Below are positions 50,245 through 57,812 of a DNA stretch of 64,000 nt, piece after piece (position 1 is the first letter of the stretch; every line of letters begins with the position of its first letter). Under the pieces are notes generated by a model. The model saw only the letters and a program-made list of their open reading frames with translations. It was not told the origin of the DNA and did not search any database. The DNA comes from Aestuariivirga litoralis. Its GTDB lineage: Bacteria > Pseudomonadota > Alphaproteobacteria > Rhizobiales > Aestuariivirgaceae. The stretch is from the NCBI RefSeq assembly GCF_003234965.1, contig NZ_QKVK01000005.1, positions 62,001-126,000 on the forward strand. Reading direction: 5' to 3'. A program made the translations under genes and the position numbers.

Positions 50245-50534
50245 AGACCCTCGTCTGGACCCTCACCACTGTGGTGATCGCGCTGTGGTCGCTGGTGGCC
50301 TGGATCACCCATGGCCTCGTGGGCGTGGCCGGCGGCCTCGTTGCCAGCAATGCCGACATCCTCCCGGCGGATCCGATGCTGGTCGAATGGGCCTCGTGGC
50401 TGGCCTCGGCCGGAGCGGGCGTGGGCGAGTGGCTGGTCGTTGCCCTCTGGGGCTTCGTGACGCTGGTGCTCGTGGCGCTGGGCTTCGTGGCGACGAAGCT
50501 GGTGCCGCGGCTCAGTTCAAGTGCCAGGGCGTGA
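50241..50534 (+). CDS. small membrane protein, function unknown
   Basis: 97 residues with two strongly hydrophobic segments (about 3-35 and 60-88) separated by an acidic stretch (NADILPADPMLVEW), ending in Lys/Arg/Ser. ATG 50241 overlaps the DUF4112 stop (ATGA), so the two are translationally coupled and may act together. I recognise no family. The 3' end overlaps convergent marC-like gene by 23 bp. Confidence 0.75.
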   Translation: MKTLVWTLTTVVIALWSLVAWITHGLVGVAGGLVASNADILPADPMLVEWASWLASAGAGVGEWLVVALWGFVTLVLVALGFVATKLVPRLSSSARA

Positions 50535-51150
50535 TGGCGGAGACGCCGTCGATCACGAACTGCACCGCGAGTGCGGCGAGGATGATGCCGAGAAGCCTGG
50601 TCAGCACGGCGCGGCCTGTCACGCCCATCAGTTTCGAGATGCGCTCGGCCATCAGGAAGGCGACGAAGCAGGCGGCCATGACCAGGGCCGCCACGCCATA
50701 GAGCGACACGAGCCAGGTGATGCGCCCCTCGGCGCGGCCCGCCAGCAGGATCATGGCGGTGATGGCGCCGGGCCCCGCCATCAGCGGAATGGCCAGCGGA
50801 AAGGCCGCGATGTTCTTCACATGGTCGACGGTGATGGCCTGTTCGACGGTGCTCTTCAGCCGCTCGCTCCTCCGGTCGAACACCATCTCTGCCGCGGCTG
50901 ACAGCAGCAGCAGCCCGCCCGCGATGCGGAAGGCCGAGAGCGAGATGCCGAGCAGGTCGAGGAGCTTTGCGCCGCCGAGGCCCGCCGCCAGCAGGATGCA
51001 GAAGGCGATGATCGAGCCGCGGAGCGCCACCTCGCGCCGGTGCTCCCGGGTCATGCCATGGGTGATGCCGAGGAACAGCGCGCTCATCAGCACCGGGTCG
51101 GCAACGACCAGCAGTGTGGCGAGGGCGGAGGTGATGTAGTCGATGAGCAT
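50512..51150 (-). CDS. MarC family (UPF0056) integral membrane protein
   Basis: 212 residues, six hydrophobic segments. Family marks: N-terminal LLVVADPVLMSALFLGIT and the central IPLMAGPGAITAMILLA. MarC-type proteins are inner-membrane proteins of uncertain, possibly export, function; the name comes from E. coli marC, which does not itself give resistance. Monocistronic, ATG 51150. Confidence 0.92.
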   Translation of the reverse strand: MLIDYITSALATLLVVADPVLMSALFLGITHGMTREHRREVALRGSIIAFCILLAAGLGGAKLLDLLGISLSAFRIAGGLLLLSAAAEMVFDRRSERLKSTVEQAITVDHVKNIAAFPLAIPLMAGPGAITAMILLAGRAEGRITWLVSLYGVAALVMAACFVAFLMAERISKLMGVTGRAVLTRLLGIILAALAVQFVIDGVSAITPWHLN

Positions 51151-51194
51151 GGCCGACCCCTGCTAGCACGCGGGGGTGCGTTCCGCCACCGGCC

Positions 51195-52742
51195 TCAGTT
51201 TACCGTGTCGGGCAGCACTTCCTCGCGCTTCGCGATGAAGTCCTTGAGGCCCTCGGCGATGCCCTCGTCCATTTTCGGTGGCTCGTAGGCCTGCAGCATC
51301 TGGCGGGCCTTGTCGCGGCCGCGCGTGGCGTGGTCCTTGGCCCCTTCCGCCGACCACTGCTCGAAGGAGTTGAAGTCCATGATCGAGGGGCTGAAGAAGG
51401 CCTTCTCGAAATGCTCCAGCGTATGCTGCGTGCCGAGGAAGTGGCCCTGCGGACCCACCTCGCGGATCGCCGCCATGGCATCCTTGAAGTCGGCGAAGGA
51501 GACGCCGCCCGCATATTTGTACCAGCCGACCAGCTGCTCGGCATCGGTGACGAACTTGGAATAGTCGCAGCACAGGCCCGCTTCCAGCCAGCCTGCCACG
51601 TGCCAGATGTAGTTGGCGCCCGACAGGATCGCGGCATGCATCAGCATGTTGGATTCATAGCCCGCCTGCGCGTCGTTGAGCTTGGAGCCGACATGGAAGC
51701 CCGAGGTACGCCACGGCAGCCTGTACTTCCGCGCCAGCTGCCCCATCAGGTACATCATCTGGGCGGCTTCCGGCGTGCCCCCCATGGGGGCACCCGACTT
51801 CATGTCCACCGCCACCATGAACTGGCCATAGATGACGGGCGAGCCCGCGCGGATCAGCTGGGTGAAGGCCACACCCGCCAGCGCCTCGGCATTGACCTGC
51901 GCCACCGCCCCCACCGCCGAGGCCGGCGTGGAGGCCCCGCACAGCGCGAAGGGCGCGCAGATGACGGGCTGGTTGTGCGCGGCATAGACCTTCATTGCAT
52001 CCAGCATGGTGGCGTCCCACACCAGCGGCGAATTGCAGTTGGTGATCGAGACGACGACCGTATTGTCCTTCACGTAGTCTTCGCCGAAGACGATGCCGGA
52101 CATCTTCATCACGTCCTCGGCGCGCTCCTTCGAGGTGACGATGCCCATGAAGGGCTTGTCGGAATGCGTCAGTGCCGAGTGGATGATGTGCAGGTGGCGC
52201 TTCGGCACCGGGATCTCCATCGGCTCGACGCAGATCGAGCTCGAGGAGTGGAGTGCGGGCAGCATGTAGGCGAGCTTGTGGAAGTTGTTGAGATCCTCGA
52301 GCGAGCCATAGCGGCGGACGTTGTCGAGGTCACGCACGTAGGGAGCCCCATACATCGGCACGAAGACGGAGTTGCGGCCGCCGATCCGCACCGTGCGCCC
52401 GGGATTGCGGGCGTTGAGGGTGAATTCCTCCGGCGCCTTCGCCACGAGGCTCATGAGCAGCGCCCGGTCGATGCGGACGCGGGTGCCTGTCACATTGGCG
52501 CCGGCGGCCTTCCACATGGCGATGGCCTCGTCGTCGCGGAACTCGCAGCCCACCTCCTCGAGGATCTTCAGCGATTCATCGTGGATCAGCTCCACCGCCT
52601 CGTCGGGGACGAGATTGTAGACCGGAATGTCGCGCACCAGCGTCGGGAAGGACGCCATGGGAGTGGCGCGCAGCGCGCGGCGACCGTCGCGCCCGCCGCT
52701 GCGGCGTGCGTTGGGGGTTGTGGCGGGGCTGGCGTCGGTCAT
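51195..52742 (-). CDS. trimethylamine methyltransferase family protein (MttB-like, without pyrrolysine)
   Basis: 515 residues of the COG5598/MttB superfamily. Some non-pyrrolysine members demethylate glycine betaine or similar quaternary amines, passing the methyl to a corrinoid protein. Family traits: N-terminal DEAVELIHDESLKILEEVG, a central TIM-barrel with VSITNCNSPLVWDATMLDAM, GVAFTQLIRAGSPVIYG and a C-terminal GTQHTLEHFEKAFFSP. There is no in-frame TAG, so pyrrolysine is not used. ATG 52742 has AGGAGA upstream; the next ATG (MASFPTL) is 28 codons later and is an alternative. No corrinoid protein or reductive activase is nearby. A LysR gene lies directly upstream on the same strand. Confidence 0.88.
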   Translation of the reverse strand: MTDASPATTPNARRSGGRDGRRALRATPMASFPTLVRDIPVYNLVPDEAVELIHDESLKILEEVGCEFRDDEAIAMWKAAGANVTGTRVRIDRALLMSLVAKAPEEFTLNARNPGRTVRIGGRNSVFVPMYGAPYVRDLDNVRRYGSLEDLNNFHKLAYMLPALHSSSSICVEPMEIPVPKRHLHIIHSALTHSDKPFMGIVTSKERAEDVMKMSGIVFGEDYVKDNTVVVSITNCNSPLVWDATMLDAMKVYAAHNQPVICAPFALCGASTPASAVGAVAQVNAEALAGVAFTQLIRAGSPVIYGQFMVAVDMKSGAPMGGTPEAAQMMYLMGQLARKYRLPWRTSGFHVGSKLNDAQAGYESNMLMHAAILSGANYIWHVAGWLEAGLCCDYSKFVTDAEQLVGWYKYAGGVSFADFKDAMAAIREVGPQGHFLGTQHTLEHFEKAFFSPSIMDFNSFEQWSAEGAKDHATRGRDKARQMLQAYEPPKMDEGIAEGLKDFIAKREEVLPDTVN

Positions 52743-52829
52743 TCTGCGTCTCCTGCTGCGAGCCGCCATAGAACGCCGCACCGGTGCCGGCTTCAAGCGA
52801 GGCTTTTGCGCCCCTTGCTTGAGTTCATC

Positions 52830-53726
52830 TCAAGCTGGCTGCTGCAGCAGCCAGTCGCGCAGGATCTCCGCTTCGGGCGTCAGCGGCTGGCGCGCTGGCC
52901 AGGTGAGATAGAAGGACTGCGGCGCCTCGATCTCCGCCGGGCCCGCCTTGGCCAGCAGCTTGCTTGCCAGCAGGGGCTTGACCAGGCTCATCCAGCCCAG
53001 CGCCACGCCCTGGCCCGCCTGCGCAGCCTGAAGTGCGATGACATAGGAGTTGAAGCGCCGCACATTGAGCTTGCGATGGGACGCGCCGGCAGCCTTCAGG
53101 AAATCGGCCCAGGTGGTCCAGGTCCAGTCCACGCCTTCGACCGACAGCAGCGGCAGGGACGAAAGGTCCTGCATGCTCTTCACCTTGTGGCGCGCCAGGA
53201 AGGCGGGTGCGGCCACCGCCACGATCCGGTCGCCGAACAGCAGTGTCGCGGTTTCGTCGGTGAAGCTGCCATCGCCATAGCGCACGCGCAGGTCGATATC
53301 CGCACGGCTCGCCTCATGCGGCCGGTCGGAGATGATGTGGTCGAGCACGATGTCCTGGTGCCTCGTCCAGAAGTCACCGAGCCGCGGCATCAGCCACAGC
53401 TGCGCGAAGGCCATGGTGGTGCCGATCGAGACGGAGCGCGGGCTTCCCGAGAGCCCGACCTGCCGGATCGTGCTCGACACGCGCTCGAAGGCATCCTTCA
53501 GGCTCTGGTAGACGGCGTGGCCCTCGGGGGTCAGTTCCAGTGCCCGGTGCAGGCGCAGGAACAGCGGCCGCCCGATCTGGTCCTCCAGCGCCTTCACCTG
53601 CTTCGACACGGCGCCAGGCGTGACGTTCAGTTCCGCGGCGGCGCGGGTGAGGCTCAGGTGGCGGGCGGCAGCCTCGAAGGCTGCGAGCGCGTTCAGCGAG
53701 GGGAGATCGTAGTGGCGGCGGACCAT
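52830..53726 (-). CDS. LysR-type transcriptional regulator (GcvA-like)
   Basis: 298 residues. The winged HTH (about 8-65) has LNALAAFEAAARHLSLTRAAAELNVTPGAVSKQVKALE, close to GcvA/AmpR-type LysR proteins. The effector domain (95-298) includes ADIDLRVRYGDG and GVALGWMSLV. ATG 53726 is chosen over a longer reading that would cover the operator. It is divergent from the APC permease and upstream of the MttB-like gene, so both are candidate targets. A dyad at 53753-53769 fits the LysR operator form. Confidence 0.92.
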   Translation of the reverse strand: MVRRHYDLPSLNALAAFEAAARHLSLTRAAAELNVTPGAVSKQVKALEDQIGRPLFLRLHRALELTPEGHAVYQSLKDAFERVSSTIRQVGLSGSPRSVSIGTTMAFAQLWLMPRLGDFWTRHQDIVLDHIISDRPHEASRADIDLRVRYGDGSFTDETATLLFGDRIVAVAAPAFLARHKVKSMQDLSSLPLLSVEGVDWTWTTWADFLKAAGASHRKLNVRRFNSYVIALQAAQAGQGVALGWMSLVKPLLASKLLAKAGPAEIEAPQSFYLTWPARQPLTPEAEILRDWLLQQPA

Positions 53727-53752
53727 GGCATCGGACGTGGCAGTTCGGTTGA

Positions 53753-53769
53753 CGTGAGGAAAGCTCACG
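53753..53769. promoter_or_regulatory. candidate LysR operator (T-N11-A dyad)
   Basis: CGTGAG-GAAAG-CTCACG, a perfect 6-bp inverted repeat with a 5-bp spacer; T53755 and A53767 give the T-N11-A rule of LysR sites. It is 27 bp from the LysR start and about 64 bp from the -35 of the divergent permease promoter, a place that allows autorepression and divergent activation. Confidence 0.6.
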
Positions 53770-53832
53770 CGAACAGAATGCACTGCCTCTCCCGCGCGCA
53801 CAACTGCTCGCTTTGCAATCAGTTACGACACG

Positions 53833-53861
53833 TTGACCGATTGTAAATTCCGTTACAGAAT
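53833..53861 (+). promoter_or_regulatory. candidate sigma-70 promoter of the APC permease
   Basis: TTGACC (53833-53838), 17 bases, CAGAAT (53856-53861). The leader of about 95 nt to the ATG holds the hairpin CGCTGG-CCCAAG-CCAGCG near 53884. Confidence 0.5.
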
Positions 53862-53963
53862 GATCACGGGGAAAAGGGGCTTCGCTGGCCCAAGCCAGCG
53901 ATTCCAGCACAGCAAACACAACAACACGCCAAGAATCCCCTGGGGCGTGGGGGAGATGCCTTT

Positions 53964-55535
53964 ATGGAACACATGACCGAGGACGAAAAAGTCCTCCACA
54001 ACATGGGTTATGCGCAGGAACTTGCGCGCCGCATGAGCGGGTTCTCGAACTTCGCGATTTCCTTCTCGATCATCTGCATCCTGGCCGGTGGCATCACCGC
54101 GTTCCCGGTGGCCTTCTCGTCGGGCGGCGGCTTCTCGGTGTCGATCGGCTGGCTGGTGGGCGGCTTCTTCGCCCTCGTGGTCGCCGCATCGGTCGGCCAG
54201 ATCGCCTCGGCCTATCCGACTGCCGGCGGCCTCTATCACTGGGCCTCCATCCTCGGCGGCCGCGGCTGGGGCTGGCTCTGCGCCTGGATCAACCTCGTCG
54301 GCCTCATCTTCGTGGTCGCCTCGGTGAACTTCGGCGTCTACCTGCTGCTGAAGGACCTCGTGATCACCGGCGTCTTCGGCGTCGACACCTCGGCCTGGGG
54401 CGCGCTGCATGCCAGCATCTTCGTGACGATCTTCGCCGTCACCCAGGCGCTGTTCAATCATTTCGGCATCAAGATCACCACGATGCTGACGGACTTCTCC
54501 GGCTACCTGATCTTCGTGGTGGCGATCGGCCTCACGCTTTCGATGCTGATCTGGGGGGCGTCCTTCGACCTGTCGCGGCTGTTCACCTTCGTCAACAACT
54601 CGGGCGAGCCGGGCGGCCTCGTGGTGCCGGAGCCGCGCACCGCGCTGGTGGCCTTCCTCATCGGCCTGCTCTACCCGCTTTACACCATCACCGGCTTCGA
54701 TGCCTCGGCGCACACCTCCGAGGAAACCATCAATGCCAGGTCCACCGTGCCGAAGGGCATGCTGAACTCGGTGTTCTGGTCGCTGCTGTTCGGCTTCTTC
54801 CTCGCCTCGTCCTTCGTGCTGGCCATGCCGGACACGACGGTGGCGGCAAAGGACGGCTTCAACTCCTTCTTCAACCTGTTCAACACCCTGCCGATGCCGG
54901 AGCTCCTGCGTGACCTGCTGGCCATCGGCATCGTGATCGCCAACTACATCTGCGGCCTCGCCGGCATGACCTCCACCTCGCGCATGATCTATGCCTTCGC
55001 GCGTGACGGCGGCCTTCCGGCCTCCAAGGCCCTGGCGACCATCCACCCCAAGCACCGCACGCCCGTCAATGCCATCTGGCTGACGGCGGCGCTGTCGGCG
55101 GGTGCCTGCTACTATGCGCCCTTCATGTTCGCGCTGGCCGCCGGCTGTGCGCTCTTCCTCTACATTTCCTACGCCATGCCGGTGGCCGCGGGCCTGTTCG
55201 CGGAAGGCAAGACCTGGACCGAGTACGGCCCGTTCCGCCTCGGTGCCTGGTCGAAGCCCTTCGCGATCATCACCATCATCGGCGTGGTCATCCTCGCCTA
55301 TGCCGGCATTCAGCCGCCCTTCAACCCGATCATCCTGCCGCTGTTCCCGGACCTCGTGTTCCCGCTGAACCAGCTCACCAATCCGCTGATCTTCCTGGCG
55401 GTTGCGATGGGACTGGGCTGGTTCCTGTCGGAGCGCAAGCGCTTCAAGGGCCCGCCCATCGGCGAGGAGATCAAGCGCCGCCAAGCCGAGATCGCGGCCC
55501 GCGAGAAGGCGCTCGACGCGGCGGAAGCCTCGTAA
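53964..55535 (+). CDS. APC family amino acid/polyamine permease
   Basis: 523-residue inner-membrane carrier with 12 hydrophobic segments. APC marks are the first helix region SNFAISFSIICILAGGITAF, the GGLYHWAS motif after helix 2, TGFDASAHTSEETINA and AFARDGGLPASKALATIHP. These are typical of the amino acid/choline/GABA permease branch. The C-terminus is a charged helix (EIKRRQAEIAAREKALDA). Substrate unknown; amines or amino acids are likely given the MttB-like and LysR neighbours. A strong terminator follows. Confidence 0.92.
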   Translation: MEHMTEDEKVLHNMGYAQELARRMSGFSNFAISFSIICILAGGITAFPVAFSSGGGFSVSIGWLVGGFFALVVAASVGQIASAYPTAGGLYHWASILGGRGWGWLCAWINLVGLIFVVASVNFGVYLLLKDLVITGVFGVDTSAWGALHASIFVTIFAVTQALFNHFGIKITTMLTDFSGYLIFVVAIGLTLSMLIWGASFDLSRLFTFVNNSGEPGGLVVPEPRTALVAFLIGLLYPLYTITGFDASAHTSEETINARSTVPKGMLNSVFWSLLFGFFLASSFVLAMPDTTVAAKDGFNSFFNLFNTLPMPELLRDLLAIGIVIANYICGLAGMTSTSRMIYAFARDGGLPASKALATIHPKHRTPVNAIWLTAALSAGACYYAPFMFALAAGCALFLYISYAMPVAAGLFAEGKTWTEYGPFRLGAWSKPFAIITIIGVVILAYAGIQPPFNPIILPLFPDLVFPLNQLTNPLIFLAVAMGLGWFLSERKRFKGPPIGEEIKRRQAEIAAREKALDAAEAS

Positions 55536-55550
55536 GCCACACCACGTCCG

Positions 55551-55586
55551 AAGGGGCGGCGCGCAAGTGCCGCCCCTTTTTCGTTT
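55551..55586 (+). terminator. rho-independent terminator of the APC permease
   Basis: AAGGGGCGGC (55551-55560) pairs with GCCGCCCCTT (55569-55578) across GCGCAAGT and runs into TTTCGTTT. It separates the permease from the oxidoreductase-kinase trio, which must then have its own promoter or rely on readthrough. Confidence 0.9.
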
Positions 55587-55603
55587 GTGCTAGGATCGCA
55601 GCC

Positions 55604-56959
55604 ATGCAGCGGAGCTTCGACATCGCGGTGATCGGCGGCGGCGTGGTGGGCCTCGCCATCCTGCGCCGCTTCGCCATGGCCGGTCTTTCCGCCGTGCTGC
55701 TGGAGCGCGGTGCCGATATCCTGAGCGGCGCCTCCAAGGGCAACAGCGCGCTGCTGCATACGGGCTTCGATGCGCCCACGGGAAGCCTCGAGCTCGCCTG
55801 CATGCAGGCGGGCCATGCCGAATATCTCGAAATCCGTGACCGGCTGAATCTGCCGCTGGTGAGGAGCTCCGCCCTCGTCGTGGCGTGGTCGGAGGAGGAG
55901 CAGGCGAAGCTCGACGGCATCGTGGCCAAGGCCCATGCCAACGGCGTCGCCGACGTGCGTCCTGTCGCGCGCGATGAATTGCGGCTGCTCGAGCCTGAAC
56001 TCGCACCTGCAGCGCGCGCCGCCGTGCTGGTGCCGGGCGAACACATCATCGATGCCTGGTCCGCCCCGCTCGCCTATGCCCACCAGGCGCTGGCCCATGG
56101 CGCGGTGATCCTGCGCCATGCGGAGGTGACGGGCGGTGACTTTGCGAACGGAGCGTGGACGCTTGCCAGCAAGGCAGGTCCCGTCACTGCGCGCGTGGTC
56201 GTCAATGCCGCCGGGAATTTCGGCGACCTCGTGGAAGCGATCGCGCGGGCCTCTCCCTTCACCATCACGCCGCGCCGCGGGCAATTCGTGGTCTTTGACA
56301 AGCAGGCCTCCCGGCTGGTCGATGCCATCATCCTGCCCGTGCCCACCGAGCGCACCAAGGGCGTGGTGCTGTTCCGCACCGCCTTCGGCAATCTCGCCAT
56401 CGGCCCCACGGCGGAGGACGTTCCTGAGCGCGAGGTGGCCGCGACCGACATCGCGACACTGGAAAAACTCAAGGCACGCGCGCTGGAGATGGTGCCCGCC
56501 CTGCAGGGCATCGGCGTCAACGCCATTTATGCGGGCTTGAGGCCCGCGACGGAACACAAGGACTATGTGATCGAAGCGCTGCCCGACCGCGGCTGGATCA
56601 CCGTGGGCGGCATCCGCTCCACCGGCCTCACGGCCAGCCTCGGCATCGCGCGGCATGTGGCGGGGCTCTATGCGTCCAATTTCGGCGCGCTGCCTGAGGC
56701 GCCACAGCCTGTCTGGACGCCGGTGCCCAACCTCACCGAGGGGCGGCCGCGGCCCTACATGGACGGCGGCGAGATCGTCTGCCATTGCGAATGGGTGACG
56801 CGGGCTGAGATCGAGCGGGCCCTCGAAGGGCCTCTGCCCGCAGGCGACCTTGGCGGCCTCAAGCGCCGCACGCGCGCCATGATGGGGCGCTGCCAGGGCT
56901 TCAACTGTTCCGCCCATGTCGAGGCCATGTTCCGGGAGAAGACCTATGGAACGGCGTGA
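55604..56959 (+). CDS. FAD-dependent oxidoreductase with a BFD-type [2Fe-2S] domain (GlpA/GlpO-like)
   Basis: 451 residues. The DAO domain starts with the FAD motif VIGGGVVGLAILR and contains a GNSALLHTGFD segment and GLRPATEHKDYVIE, as in glycerol-3-phosphate dehydrogenase/L-2-hydroxyglutarate oxidase proteins. A C-terminal BFD-like domain carries C393, C395, C430 and C435 (CHCEW ... GRCQGFNC) for an iron-sulfur cluster. It overlaps the next gene, a second flavoprotein, and an FGGY kinase follows; together this suggests a glycerol 3-phosphate or similar polyol-phosphate dehydrogenase complex. The true substrate is inferred from context only. Confidence 0.85.
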   Translation: MQRSFDIAVIGGGVVGLAILRRFAMAGLSAVLLERGADILSGASKGNSALLHTGFDAPTGSLELACMQAGHAEYLEIRDRLNLPLVRSSALVVAWSEEEQAKLDGIVAKAHANGVADVRPVARDELRLLEPELAPAARAAVLVPGEHIIDAWSAPLAYAHQALAHGAVILRHAEVTGGDFANGAWTLASKAGPVTARVVVNAAGNFGDLVEAIARASPFTITPRRGQFVVFDKQASRLVDAIILPVPTERTKGVVLFRTAFGNLAIGPTAEDVPEREVAATDIATLEKLKARALEMVPALQGIGVNAIYAGLRPATEHKDYVIEALPDRGWITVGGIRSTGLTASLGIARHVAGLYASNFGALPEAPQPVWTPVPNLTEGRPRPYMDGGEIVCHCEWVTRAEIERALEGPLPAGDLGGLKRRTRAMMGRCQGFNCSAHVEAMFREKTYGTA

Positions 56960-57812
56960 CGTGGTCATCATCGGCGGCGGACCCGCAGGGCTTTCCGCCG
57001 GGCGGCGCTTTTCCGAACTGGGCATCGCTGCCACGGTGCTGGAGCGCGAACAGCAGGCGGGTGGCATTCCGCGCCATTGCGGGCATCTGGGCTTCGGCTG
57101 GCAGAGCCACCGCCGCATCTGGACCGGCCCGCGCTTTGCCCAGCAGCTGCGCGCAGACTCGGAGAAGCTCGACCTGCGCACCGGCCACACCGTGCTCGGC
57201 ATCGACGGTGACATTCTGCGCGTCCAGAACGCGCAGGGCATCCACGACATGTCGGCCGGCAGGATTCTGCTTGCGACGGGCACGCGGGAATCACCGCGCG
57301 CCCCGCGCTTCGTCGGCGGCGCGCGCCCGCGCGGGGTGATGACCACCGGCGCGCTGCAGGCCAATGTCTATCTGCAGAACTTCAAGCCTTTCGAACGGCC
57401 TGTGATCATCGGCAGCGAACTGGTCGCCTTCTCCGCCATCCTCACCTGCCGCCACTTCGGCATCCGGCCCGTGGCGATGATCGAGGCGCAGGACAGCATC
57501 TCCGCGCCCCGCACCGGCGATCTCGTCGCGCGGCTTCTCTATGGCGTGCCGGTGTGGACGAAGACCAAGCTCGTCGCCATCGAGGGGCGCGCGCAGGTGG
57601 AGGCGGTGGAGATCGAGCGCGAGGGCCGGCATGAGCGCGTGGCCTGCGATGGCGTGATCTTCACGGGCCAATGGGTGCCGGAGGCCGCGCTGCTGGTGAA
57701 CCGGCCGAAGGTGACGCTCGCCGGCAATGTGCATGGCGCGCTCAAGACCTCCGGCGCCTGCTGGCGCGAGGGCCGCGCGATCGCGGAGAAGATGGCAGGA
57801 GAATTGGCGTGA
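56946..57812 (+). CDS. FAD/NAD(P)-binding oxidoreductase subunit (GlpB/HcnB-like)
   Basis: 288 residues: FAD motif VVIIGGGPAGLSAGRRF (residues 6-22), a GGIPRHCGH segment, ATGTRESPRAPRFVGGARP, and a second, degenerate nucleotide fold with VIIGSELVAFSAILTCRHFG. Close in pattern to the small flavin subunits that partner BFD-containing dehydrogenases (HcnB, opine oxidase, anaerobic Glp systems). The start at 56946 overlaps the upstream gene by 14 bp, and the stop overlaps the kinase GTG. Confidence 0.83.
   Translation: MERRDVVIIGGGPAGLSAGRRFSELGIAATVLEREQQAGGIPRHCGHLGFGWQSHRRIWTGPRFAQQLRADSEKLDLRTGHTVLGIDGDILRVQNAQGIHDMSAGRILLATGTRESPRAPRFVGGARPRGVMTTGALQANVYLQNFKPFERPVIIGSELVAFSAILTCRHFGIRPVAMIEAQDSISAPRTGDLVARLLYGVPVWTKTKLVAIEGRAQVEAVEIEREGRHERVACDGVIFTGQWVPEAALLVNRPKVTLAGNVHGALKTSGACWREGRAIAEKMAGELA

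Noticed and set aside
51195-52742. Pyrrolysine use in the MttB-like gene
   Set aside because: The frame contains no in-frame TAG, so it is a non-pyrrolysine family member.
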